From assembly GCA_003427395.1 (NCBI GenBank), contig BFEA01000684.1, positions 60,596-84,244 on the forward strand: 23,649 bases of DNA, written 5' to 3'. Position 1 is the first letter of the stretch. Each line of letters starts with the position of its first letter. Source of the DNA: Chara braunii. Lineage: Eukaryota; Streptophyta; Charophyceae; Charales; Characeae. The position numbers and the translations under genes were made by a program. Under the pieces are notes generated by a model. The model was given only the letters and a program-made list of their open reading frames with translations. It ran no database searches and had not been told where the DNA came from. Below, in pieces: positions 8,325-16,788 of the stretch.

Positions 8325-9204
8325 ATGGACATTCGCTCCATTAATGTCAATGGACTTATCCAAGCAACTACAGACAAGAAAAGTGCCATATGGGACATGT
8401 TAAAATCTCCGGTGAATGGCGCCTGGCCTGATGCAGTGTGCGTCCAAGAAACGCACCTCCAAGACAACCCGCAACATGTAGCTAAGGCCAAATTCATTTG
8501 GCCCTACACATCGTTTGCAGCTCCCGCAGTTGTCAGAGCATCGGCAGGGGTAGCAATATGGCTGCCACCGTCCTCGAGACTCAGACCGTTGTCAGTCCAA
8601 CACGACCGCCAACATGGAAGGTGGATTTGTCTCAAAGTGGCGTATGATGACGAGGAATTCTATCTTGTTAACGTGTATGCCCCTAATGATCCCACAGACA
8701 ATGTTGATCTCTGGTTGTCTCTGCACCAGCACATACCGCAAGACGCCCCGACTATAATGGCCGGAGACTTCAACACCACTCTGGACCCGGCAATGGATCG
8801 AAGGTCCGCCTCCCAGCGGTCGGACCCGGCCACGCCTTCGCTGCCGGACCAGGGTCCGGACACGCTGATGTTGACACAACTAATGGTGGATAGGGAATTA
8901 CAGGATGCCTATAGAGTGCTGCATCCTGCACAAAAAAGCCTACGCATGCATGTCGTCTAGAGGAGACCGGGGCTTGGCCAACTCCCGTATAGATCTCACT
9001 CTGGTATCTAAGGACCTGATGGGCCTGGTTATAACTGCAGAAATCGCTCCAATCAGCCCTTGCAGGTCCTTTGACCCTAGAATGATCACGTTGGGCCTCT
9101 CCTTCCATACTCACATCAAAAGGGGCCCCGGGTTCTATAAATTTAACACTTCGCTGCTCCCCCTGACCAGGTTCAAAGACATGGTTCAAGAATTCTGGCA
9201 GTAA
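8325..9204 (+). pseudogene. LINE ORF2: APE-type endonuclease domain
   Basis: This domain nicks target DNA to prime reverse transcription. ATG 8325 is chosen because the endonuclease fold begins immediately (SINVNGL at residues 4-10). Visible motifs are QETHL with Glu42, GVAIWL, VNVYAPND, and GDFNTT with Asp148 and Asn150. A one-base indel in the A6 run at 8931-8936 moves the reading to frame 1, where NSRIDLTLVS continues the fold. The usual terminal Ser-Asp-His signature reads Ser-Phe-Asp-Pro at 9067-9078, so the catalytic His appears lost. The frame ends at TAA 9202-9204. Confidence 0.85.
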
Positions 9205-9596
9205 CGGCGGTCCACAAAACCTCAACCGGATGTGCAACAGACAGTCGCCTGGTTTAACGACGACATTGCTCAACTGAGAGATAGGACCAAAAAATTATCC
9301 ATACAATGTGCAAGGGACCGCAAGGCGATCCTTGACCGACTCATGCAAGAACTTGAGGATTGGGACGGCGACCTTATGAACGATCCCCTGCACCCCCACT
9401 CTTTCCAAAAGCTACAAGAGGCAAGGGACCACCTCCAAAACTATTTGGAAAGACAGTCACACGCATGGAGGATACAAGCCAGAATTAAACGACAACATTC
9501 AGAAGGCACAATGGCAAGGTCCTTCTTTAACAAGGTGAAAGCCCGAACGAGAGCTTCTCCTGTTCCCAAGCTTAGACACTGGATGACACGGCCCAG
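9205..9596 (+). pseudogene. LINE ORF2: linker between endonuclease and reverse transcriptase
   Basis: The reading continues in the same frame after the TAA at 9202 as a charged, helical linker (QQTVAWFNDDIAQL near the start; RIQARIKRQHSEGTMARSFF later). This is the usual spacer of LINE ORF2, rich in Arg, Lys and Gln. A frameshift near 9575, probably a one-base loss, moves coding sense to frame 3 at about 9580. Confidence 0.7.
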
Positions 9597-11302
9597 GTGG
9601 CTACCAATGCGCACACCATAGCAGATTACGCCGCCAAATATTATAGCCACCTGTTCACTTCTCAAACCCCCGACAAGAATACGGATGATGTTTGTGCGGT
9701 CAGGGATGACCTACTTCGAGTTGTGCACTCACGCCTCTCACCGGCGCAAAAAAATGACTTGGACAGACCGCTCTCACAGGATGAAATATGGGCAGCCTTG
9801 CTTGATATGGACGACGAGAAGACGCCTGGCATCGACTCCTTTCCCAAAGAATTCTGGGTGCACTTCTGGGACCTCCTCAAAGACGATCTGATGGAATACA
9901 TAAAGCCTGTCCAAAATGAGGGGTCCTTTGGGGGTATGATTGGCCAAGGAGTGACCACACTCATGTACAAAAAGGGGGACAAGGAGAACATAAGAAACTA
10001 TAGACCTATCACTCTCCTCCCAGTCCCCTATAAATTGGTCGCTAAGGCACTTACCATCCATCCGCCTGTTGCCGGCTATGAACATGTTGATCCACCCCGA
10101 CCAGTCTGGATTCATGCCCAACCGAAATATTCAGGACAACATCCTCCTTGTCAACGAAACCATCAAGTACGCGCGCCAGCGTAGGGCCCAGGCTGCCATT
10201 CTGTTTATAGACTTCGAGAAAGCATATGACCATGTTGACTGGGACTTCCTCAATATGTGTCTGGACAGAATGAATTTCGGTCCCGCATTCTGCCGTTGGG
10301 TTCAACTCCTTCATAGATCGGCCACTACAAATATAATGCTTAATGACCACCTCTCGCAGCCAATAACGCTGCAGAGGTCGATGCGTCAAGGCGATCCCAT
10401 CGCGCCCCTCCTCTTTGTCATAGTGATGGAGACCCTTGCAGCGCTGATTAGAGCCCATCCGAGAATCAGTAAGGTCCCCATTCCGGATATCCCGGACCAC
10501 CTTATCCCGGTGACGTCGCTCTTTGCTAACGACCTTACGGTCCTCATATGCGCAGACGCCGAAAGCCTTAAGCCCTCACGCATATCATACATCTCTTCTC
10601 ACTGGCAGCGGACATGAAAGTGAATTGGGGCTCCAAGACAGAGGGTTGGTGGCTCCACCCCCCTAACTTACCCCCTCCGTCGGACCCGTGCGTGGCATGG
10701 GCGAGAAAGGAAGACGCCATTAGGATTTTGGGAGTGAGACTGACGGCACTGGGGCTCCCGCCTGACCATGGGGACATCCTTGTGAACATGGCCATCGAAC
10801 GCCTGGCAAGATGGGAGGGCCTGCACACTTCGCTGGTGGGTCGGGCGCTGGCAATCAATAACGCCATCCTTGCGGCCATATGGTACAAACTGGCAGTCTG
10901 GCCACTGAACCCACAACAATACTCCAGACTGAGGAAGGCCCTCACAACGTACCTCTGGAAAAACAACACCAACATGGGGGGCTGCATGAGCAGGGTCAGC
11001 TGGGACACCCTCACGCAACCAAGAGCCAAAGGAGGTCTGGGGTACTGGACCCCGAAAGAGAGAGTGAGGCCATGATCTTCAAAGTGCTCACCAGACTCCT
11101 CATCGGAAATGATATCCCGTGGGCCCCCCTGGCCTGTGTGCAGATTGCCGGTCTTGCACCTGAAACTGAGCCCCCCAACAGGGTGCACCCTCTTCAATGG
11201 TTGACCAACAGCCATTGGACAATCCCGAGCCCCCGCCGGCACAGCCATGCATCAGAGGCGGCGCGGGCCACCAGCCAGGACATCCCCTTCGACCCCCTTT
11301 GA
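9597..11302 (+). pseudogene. LINE ORF2: reverse transcriptase domain, multiply broken
   Basis: This is the RNA-dependent DNA polymerase of the element. Frame 3 (9597 to about 10055) carries the start of the domain (KTPGIDSFPKEFW, NIRNYRPITLLPVPYKLVAKAL). Frame 1 (10069 to about 10575) carries DQSGFMPNRNIQDNILLVNE, the first catalytic Asp in FIDFEKAYDHVDW (Asp codon 10210-10212) and RQGDPIAPLLF. The catalytic box that should read F/Y-A-D-D reads Phe-Ala-Asn-Asp at 10522-10533, so the first Asp of the pair is Asn and catalysis should be lost. Frame 3 resumes from about 10590 (thumb region, ILGVRL), then frame 2 from about 11060, ending at TGA 11300-11302. Confidence 0.88.
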
Positions 11303-12834
11303 CCATACATGATCAAACTGTGGAGAAAACATGGCCCTAAACAGAAGCGCCCTTCCAATAGGTGGCACTCCATATGGAGACAGCCGCTGTTTGGCAACCC
11401 GTTTGTCCTGGACGAAGCCGGCAACCTGTTCACGCTCTCGACGAACTCTCCCTGGCTCTCCTGGGTTAACAAAGGAATATATACAGTAGGAGACCTCTGG
11501 GATGAGGCGCAGCAAAACTGGGCTACACCCCAGCAGCTGCGGGCTAAGATGAAGCACGTAAAGAACGTTGCCGAAAAGGCCCGTCGAATAATAGAAGCCC
11601 TTCCTTTGGCCTGGTGGCAAATCCTTAAGATTGGCCCGACTATCCAACGACAAGACTGGGTTGTCAAGTACACAGACCTCCCTAGCCCGACTGCGGTCTA
11701 CAAGGTGCACAACACCGACGGTGGGAAGTGCGCATTGGAAGCCTTCGTCCCACACTCTCCAGGGCAGCGGTTCTCTCTACTGGCCCGAAATGAAGATTTG
11801 GACACCACAGAAGTCTGGGTAGGGCTGATGACTGTGAGAGTGGTGGGCGACGACGATAGAGGTTACCATGTGTACGAACCAGCCATACCTATCGCATGCC
11901 TCCCCTTTGACCCGGATGATTGGGAATGGACGGGCCAGCAATCTATGCACATTTGGGAGTACACTGTTAAAGGGGCCTATAGGGCATCTTGTCCACAACA
12001 GCAGATTGGACAGACGATCGCGCACAGATGGGCGCGAGACTCTCCGCTGGACCGAGAGCTGCTCGATAGCCTCCCCTGGGATAAATACTCCAAAATCATG
12101 CCCGCAAACCTTAGATCTCTGCAATGGCAAATCCTTCACAGTTGTCTTCCCACTCCCGATTGGCTCGTCTCAAGAACGAATCTCGAACAGAAAGGCCTGC
12201 TGTCCCCCATCTGCTCCTATTGTGGCAGGGCAACACAGCCTGCAACAGCGACACTCGAGCACTGTCTGTTGGCGTGTCCGATGGCTGCCCAAATATGGAG
12301 GTGGTGGGATGCAGCGTTCCACTCACTCACGGACATCCATATCCCATGGGACCTGGGCCTCATCCTTCTTGGCAAAAACCAACACTTGCTGGCGCACTGG
12401 ACACCTTTTGCCGTTAACCTCTTCTTTTACACGAGGCTGCACGTACTCATGCAAGCCTGGAGAGCCAGGTGCTCTTTCGAGAGAAATGACCATCTGTTCG
12501 TCTCCAGCAAGCACAACAAGCGATTGAGGAAGAAATCAGATCCAATACACAACGGGCCTGGAAGGCTATGAAACAGGATTGTCATGAGCAGAGGGACCCC
12601 GTTCTCAGGGAGGCTTTGCGAGAGTCCTACTGTCAGATTTGGCAGGATCCGCACCAAGCCTTCTCCGAGCTGCTGGATGACCTCAATATACGATGGAAAA
12701 ACTGGAGAGCGAACGAGCCCTCGTGGCAAAGAAAGCCCCTGGGCGACTTCGCAGTCTCATACCTTCCGACTAACTTCGTGCTCGTCCCTCAGGTCCCCAG
12801 TTGCACACTGCCCCCTGCCCCCGTCCTGCTCTGA
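11303..12834 (+). pseudogene. LINE ORF2: C-terminal region with zf-RVT-like Cys/His motif
   Basis: Frame 2 stays open from 11303 to about 12571; the last segment moves to frame 1 and ends at TGA 12832-12834. Near the end is the zinc-binding motif typical of plant LINE-type reverse transcriptases (zf-RVT-like). It follows LRSLQWQILHSCLPT and has Cys codons at 12212 and 12221, His at 12260 and Cys at 12275, a CX2C-X12-HX4C pattern, ending in CPMAAQIWRWW. It likely helps bind RNA or target DNA. No RNase H motif is visible before or after it. Confidence 0.82.
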
Positions 12835-13820
12835 CCCTCCTGTGCTCCTCGGCATCGCCGCCCGCCTCCCCCCCCCCTCCTGCGACACCCCTCCCGGTTT
12901 CCCCCTTTCCCACATCGCCCCCCCCGTCTCCCTATTCTCTATCCCTGCTATCAGACCATTTCTTTCGCAGCTGTTGACGCCGGGGACAATGACAAGCCTT
13001 AATGCTGCTGTGACGGGTCCTGTACCCAACATGAGGACAGACAGCACAACATCCTGACATACTGCCTCGACCCCAAGTGCGAAGGTGGACAGTGCAAGTA
13101 CCCCCCCGATCAACGCCGGCTGCATTCTGCAAAGTTCGGAGGTGGAAATCACCTGTAACCTCACGGGGACGACATCAACAACGGTGTGTCTTTGCAACTG
13201 GTACGACGACGACGGCACCAACAAACATGGCAGATGCGCGGGCAGGCGGGTGGTGCTCCTATTGGCTTTTTACTTGACCAAGTTCACAGTGACTTCCAAT
13301 AAAAGAGACTGCAATGTATTAAGGTTTTTTCGGCTGAAGGGGTTAGATTGTGTTCCCCGAATCCCCCGTGCAACGACGTACCAGAAAAGATCATGACATA
13401 TCAGGCGCTCACAGGATGAGTGAAGAGGAGCAGAAGGTTCAACTGCGGAATTGGGGACACAGAATACTCCCTCACTTTGCAACAGTCTCAAAAGATAATT
13501 CATACAGGCTGACACTGTTTAACAATGTTCGGAAACTCATGTTCCAAAGGGTGGGGGCTGGGGAATGGGAGGTTAGCTTTGCCTGCATGCATTGGGACCC
13601 GATCGTCGGTGGTGGAGCCCGGTCTCATGAATAAAGGGAGATGGCAGTCATGGGGCTTGAGTTTACCACCACCCATTTCAAGCTGTCAGGTAGGCAAACG
13701 ATTAAGACATTGGAAAGGTGTTTAGCCTGATTGACAGGTACCCTCCTCTCAGGATGGACTATATAACTTCTGATTACCGTTGACAAATATCTGTGTGAAC
13801 AAGGAATCATGCTGTTCTGG
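12835..13820 (+). other. Probable LINE 3' untranslated region
   Basis: No established gene is visible. The first part is C-rich. AATAAA words occur near 13299 and 13631. A short open stretch from about 13007 to 13155 is Cys-rich (CCCDGSC, then CLDPKCEGGQCKY) and could be a remnant zinc-binding tail or chance. A 94-codon frame at 13350-13634 has no recognisable domain. Because the stretch lies between the ORF2 stop and the A29 tract in sense orientation, I take it as LINE 3' sequence, but this is inference. Confidence 0.4.
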
Positions 13821-13934
13821 GATGCTGGACCCGGTTTCCAGCAGGTGCAGCTCCCCACCAATAGATGGAGCCTCCCCGAGAGTGATAGCGGTGTCTGCTC
13901 TTATCAGCACCCCTACCACGTCCTCGGGGATCGG

Positions 13935-13967
<33 letters not shown>
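13821..13967 (+). repeat. Hairpin element copy with A29 tail, downstream of the LINE
   Basis: Hairpin 1 is TGCTGGA 13823-13829 with TCCAGCA 13837-13843 (loop CCCGGTT). The middle box CTCCCCACCAATAGATGGAG follows. Hairpin 3 pairs 13882-13893 with 13908-13919 at 10 of 12 positions and is enclosed by a perfect basal stem, CCCCGAG 13874-13880 with CTCGGGG 13923-13929. The A tail is 13939-13967. The copy has the same orientation as the LINE and could be its true 3' end or an independent insertion; no target-site duplication separates it from the LINE. Confidence 0.8.
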
Positions 13968-13969
<2 letters not shown>

Positions 13970-14010
13970 CTTTGGTAGCAGATGGCTTGAGGACCTCCGG
14001 AGGGAAGAAG

Positions 14011-14768
14011 AAAAGGACTGGGATGTCTGGTCAGCTCACCCCGCCAAGGTGGTGATGGGTGATGGTCCTGGGTGGTTAACACTAGGGTTGGACAGGCCTG
14101 GGGGGGTGGAGGTGCGCTAGGGCAAAAGATGAGAGGAAGGGTGGGGTGGGTCCTCAGAGGGGTTCATCTGGACAACTGAATGGCCAATTACTGTGGGTGA
14201 CTGTCATCTGTCGAGTATCTCACTTTTTTTTTTTTTTTTTTTTTTTTTTTGAAAGGCTAATTCTTTAAGCCCAACCAATTCAATTACCTGTCAAATCTGG
14301 ACAGGACGGCCTTTCAGGCCTTTTTTATTGTCATTATAGTATTGCAGTGAACCCCGTAGCAACCACATCCGCGCTCAAGCCTCCAACGAGGGAACATGCG
14401 GGAGCTGCACCCACCAGCAGGTGCAATACCTGCTACAGCAGGTGGGCAATACCCGCCAGGGGTCAGCCGTTAGCATCAGGAGCGAGCTTCTTCGATGGGC
14501 CAGTCACTATGCCTCCCCTCCAGTCCCCTCCCCCTATGAACATCAGCAGTTTCTGCTCAATGCCACTCGGGGGGACCAACAGCATATCTCTAGGTGGCGG
14601 GCGCCAAGCTTGCCCAGGAAGGTGCATGAGGCCAATGGCGATTGAACCCAAGACCTCCTGAATGCCACTTCCGTGCCTTACCAACTGAGCTAGGCCGCTG
14701 GATAGTATCTCACTTCTACAACAACCTGGGCTTCAAAAAAAAAAAAAAAAAAAAAAAAAGGACTGGGA
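14011..14768 (+). mobile_element. A-tailed retroposon with 13-bp target-site duplication, interrupted by a SINE
   Basis: AAAAGGACTGGGA occurs at 14011-14023 and again at 14756-14768, directly after an A25 tract (14735-14759). Between them is an A-tailed insert, which is the signature of target-primed reverse transcription. Removing the younger SINE and one copy of its own duplication leaves an insert of about 245 bp. Its 5' part (14024-14213) is G-rich and non-coding, without a convincing tRNA-type A and B box. The four A's of the duplication overlap the tail, so the minimal unambiguous duplication is GGACTGGGA. Confidence 0.8.
14226..14703 (-). mobile_element. tRNA-derived SINE, full-length copy, minus strand
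   Basis: Read on the minus strand it begins at 14703 with a tRNA-like head: A box TAGCTCAGTTGG (complement of 14681-14692) and B box GGTTCAATC (complement of 14640-14648), the RNA polymerase III promoter. A body of about 330 bp follows. Near the 3' end are two small hairpins: GGCCT/AGGCC at 14308-14320 and CCTGTC/GACAGG at 14287-14305 with a 7-nt loop. The A tail is the T tract 14224-14250. AGTATCTCACTT at 14214-14225 and 14704-14715 is a 12-bp target-site duplication. It sits inside the older retroposon at 14011-14768. Confidence 0.88.
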
Positions 14769-15097
14769 ATCAGAAGCTCAGCTCAGAACACAGTTGCGCA
14801 GACTTTGCAGAGTCGAACAGCATCAGCAGAAACTCATGAATGTCATCCATACAGATTGGCTTCATTTGCTTGATTCCCGGAGTTGTGACCCTCCAGGACT
14901 GTGCTATAAACCTGTGCGTGATTCCGGAGTTGTGGCCCTCCGGGACTGTGGTATAAACCTACACCTGACCTCACAGAGAGAACTGTATGGAAGGTAGTTG
15001 CCCTCAGCGGATAGGCCTCCAAACAAACTCTAAATGGAAAAGATACCTGAAATAGTAATGGAAGGTCAACCAATCTAGAGGAGGAAATCTCTTCTTA
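14769..15097. repeat. Non-coding stretch with a 48-bp tandem repeat
   Basis: TGATTCC(C)GGAGTTGTG begins two adjacent units, 14871-14918 and about 14919-14965, each ending CTATAAACCT or GTATAAACCT. Unit 2 contains a perfect CCGGAG/CTCCGG stem; unit 1 has one mismatch in it. Nothing coding is recognisable in the rest. Confidence 0.7.
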
Positions 15098-15412
15098 TCC
15101 AGCAGCCTAACTCAGTTGGTAAGGCTTGCAAGTGGCATTCAGGAGGTCGTGGGTTCAATCCCCATTGGCCTCATGTACCTTCCTGGGCATGCTTGGCGCC
15201 CGCCACCTAGAGATAGACCACTGGATCCCCCGATTGGCATTTAGCAGAGTCTGCTGATGTTCATAGGGGAGGGGACCTGAGGGGAGGCACAGGGATTGGT
15301 CCTGTTGGTATGGTCCCTGATGCTACCGGCTGTCCCCTAGCCGGTATCGCCCACCTGCAGGTCGGGAGCAGCCCCCGCATGTTCTCTCGTGAACACGGTT
15401 CTGGCTGCTACA
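15098..15412 (+). mobile_element. tRNA-derived SINE, second copy, plus strand, 3'-truncated
   Basis: Same family as the SINE at 14226-14703, in the opposite orientation. A box TAACTCAGTTGG is at 15108-15119 and B box GGTTCAATCCC at 15152-15162, a tRNA-like spacing. The body matches the other copy (GGCGCCCGCCACCTAGAGAT, GCTGATGTTCATAGGGG) with many substitutions and indels up to about 15412, where GGCTGCTAC corresponds to GGTTGCTAC. The 3' hairpins and the A tail are absent and no target-site duplication was found, so the copy is older or was truncated later. It is not a functional tRNA: no acceptor stem or proper anticodon arm can be folded. Confidence 0.8.
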
Positions 15413-15821
15413 ATTAGGAGTAGTGGTAGGTAGGTAGTGTGAGGTGAAATTGTGAAAAGGCGACGTGTTTTGGAAAGCCCAGGTTGTTGTAGAGGTCAGA
15501 CTCTGGGGCCTCAGCCGACTAGCATCTGTTTGCATCGGAGGCGACGTGTTTTGGATTAAGTGTGGCGGCCTGTGACACCCCGTGGGCATTGATGCGTCTC
15601 CCAAAATCTTTGGCTCATATGTATTCTAGCGATAGCAGTTTTTTTGTTTTCATTTCGGTCAATGCCACTTCGAGAAAAAACGTCCATAACGGAATTTGAT
15701 AATACGAGGCACTGTAGCAGTGACGTGGTTTTGTCTTTTTTTGGGGGGGAGGGTTGATATCGCGTCGAAGTTTGGTCATCCACATCTCAACAAGAAAAAC
15801 ATTAAGTTTTGGGGAGCGTCT
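15413..15821. other. Non-coding stretch with a 16-bp direct repeat
   Basis: GGCGACGTGTTTTGGA occurs at 15459-15474 and 15540-15555, 81 bp apart. No gene is recognisable between the SINE and the homopolymer region. Confidence 0.5.
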
Positions 15822-15829
15822 TGTACTTC

Positions 15830-15866
<37 letters not shown>

Positions 15867-15952
15867 GGGGGGTGGGGTTTTTTTTTTTTTTGGGGGGGGG
15901 GGGTGTGTTGTTTGGAGTTTTTTTTTTTTTTTTTGGGGAACAAATGTACTTC

Positions 15953-15989
<37 letters not shown>

Positions 15990-16005
15990 CGAGATGTACG
16001 TCGAG
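15822..16005. repeat. T and G homopolymer cluster with three copies of an 11-mer
   Basis: T tracts lie at 15833-15865, 15878-15891, 15918-15934 and 15956-15989, with G runs of 7 at 15866 and 12 at 15892. TGTACTTCGAG precedes the first and last T tract (15822-15832 and 15945-15955), and TGTACGTCGAG follows the last one (15995-16005). Read on the minus strand each A tract is followed by CTCGAAGTACA, which resembles a target-site duplication around a short A-tailed insert. The open frames here only encode poly-Phe or poly-Lys and are not genes. Confidence 0.8.
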
Positions 16006-16036
16006 TTCATATGGGAGTATTCTGTTGTTCGAGTCA

Positions 16037-16412
16037 GGGCCTAGTTGCACTACTCACCATCCGTCACATTTCGTGGCGGATCCGTGGAGAGTGAAAAATA
16101 TGAGAATCGTGTCGAACTCGAGGCCTGGTTGCACGCACTCTGCCACGAGATTTCTTTTACAGAAACGTAAAAACATTTGTCTCCCCCATGTCGACTCGTG
16201 AAGCCCTGCACCCTCCAGAAAGCTGTTTTGTGGCGAGGTTCGAAGACCACCCTCCACAAACCGCCGTGCACAGGGGGGGAAACTGAATTCACTCTCCACA
16301 AGTTGTGTCGACGGTGTGGCGAGCCGTCTGACACATTTTGCATTCCCCAAGTTTGGCGAGTAAGTGCAACCAGGCGCCTACTCGCCAAACTTGGCCTATG
16401 GCGGCTAGGCCC
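16037..16412. mobile_element. MITE-like element, GGGCCTAG termini, 3-bp duplication TCA
   Basis: The left end GGGCCTAG (16037-16044) and right end CTAGGCCC (16405-16412) are perfect inverted repeats, flanked by TCA at 16034-16036 and 16413-16415. Subterminal words repeat as well: CCTAGTTGCACTACTC at 16040-16055, CCTGGTTGCACGCACTC at 16124-16140, and the inverse at 16358-16378. Short ends starting GGGCC and a 3-bp duplication fit PIF/Harbinger-like non-autonomous elements, although Harbinger usually duplicates TWA. No transposase is encoded. A 16-bp perfect palindrome sits inside the right end. Confidence 0.6.
16347..16394. repeat. Perfect 16-bp inverted repeat
   Basis: CCAAGTTTGGCGAGTA at 16347-16362 is the exact complement of 16379-16394, with a 16-nt loop. 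It overlaps the GTTGCAC subterminal word of the surrounding MITE-like element. Confidence 0.95.
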
Positions 16413-16788
16413 TCAGGCCACCGTGTGTTACGGTCCGCGAGCGTTACGTGCGCTGGGATGAATCTCACAACGCGCGGCTTTCCCTATATGGAAAGTATGT
16501 TGCAGTGTCGAAACGTCACTTCATTATTTGCCTCGGCCAATGTTTTTCCATGCATGCCACCGTTCCCTTTTTAGCACGGCCGTTCGCGTGGTCTTGCAGC
16601 CTCCTTCTGTGTGCACGGCCATTCCATACGTCAGACTAGCACCGGTTGAAGTTTGGCCATGCCCCTCTCCGTTAAGCTCATCTTTGCATCCAATGTCCAT
16701 CACCTGCCTTCCGTTCGTCACTCATCCTCCCTCTGTTGCCTTGCCATACATTGGTTTTGTACTTCGGCTCTCTCTTCGTCTACGAACT
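16413..16788. other. Region upstream of the Myb/SANT-like gene
   Basis: The frame of the downstream gene is open back to 16528, but the composition (Cys/Phe/Ser-rich) and the mutually overlapping frames look non-coding, so I treat this as upstream sequence. A CTTTCC/GGAAAG stem lies around 16478-16496. No clear TATA box was found. Confidence 0.35.

Larger units (their letters stand above)
3195..12834 (+). mobile_element. Decayed L1-like LINE retrotransposon
   Basis: A non-LTR retrotransposon copies itself by nicking target DNA with its endonuclease and reverse transcribing its RNA from the nick. The order here is 5' repeats, a zinc-knuckle ORF1, then ORF2 with APE-type endonuclease, reverse transcriptase and a C-terminal Cys/His domain; no RNase H domain was seen. 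I count at least one stop and three frameshifts in ORF1 and two stops and six frameshifts in ORF2, plus catalytic changes, so this copy is dead. The coding span exceeds 9 kb, long for a LINE, because ORF1 is very extended. The 3' end may lie at the A29 tract ending 13967. Neither terminus is proven. Confidence 0.85.

Noticed and set aside
13350-13634. 94-codon open frame after the LINE
   Set aside because: No domain, no supporting context, and length within chance expectation.
15098-15170. Functional tRNA gene
   Set aside because: A and B boxes are present, but no acceptor stem or regular anticodon arm forms, and the same head occurs in a second copy with a long shared body, so it is a SINE head.
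15696-16094. Poly-Phe, poly-Lys and poly-Gly open frames
   Set aside because: They are products of T and G homopolymers.
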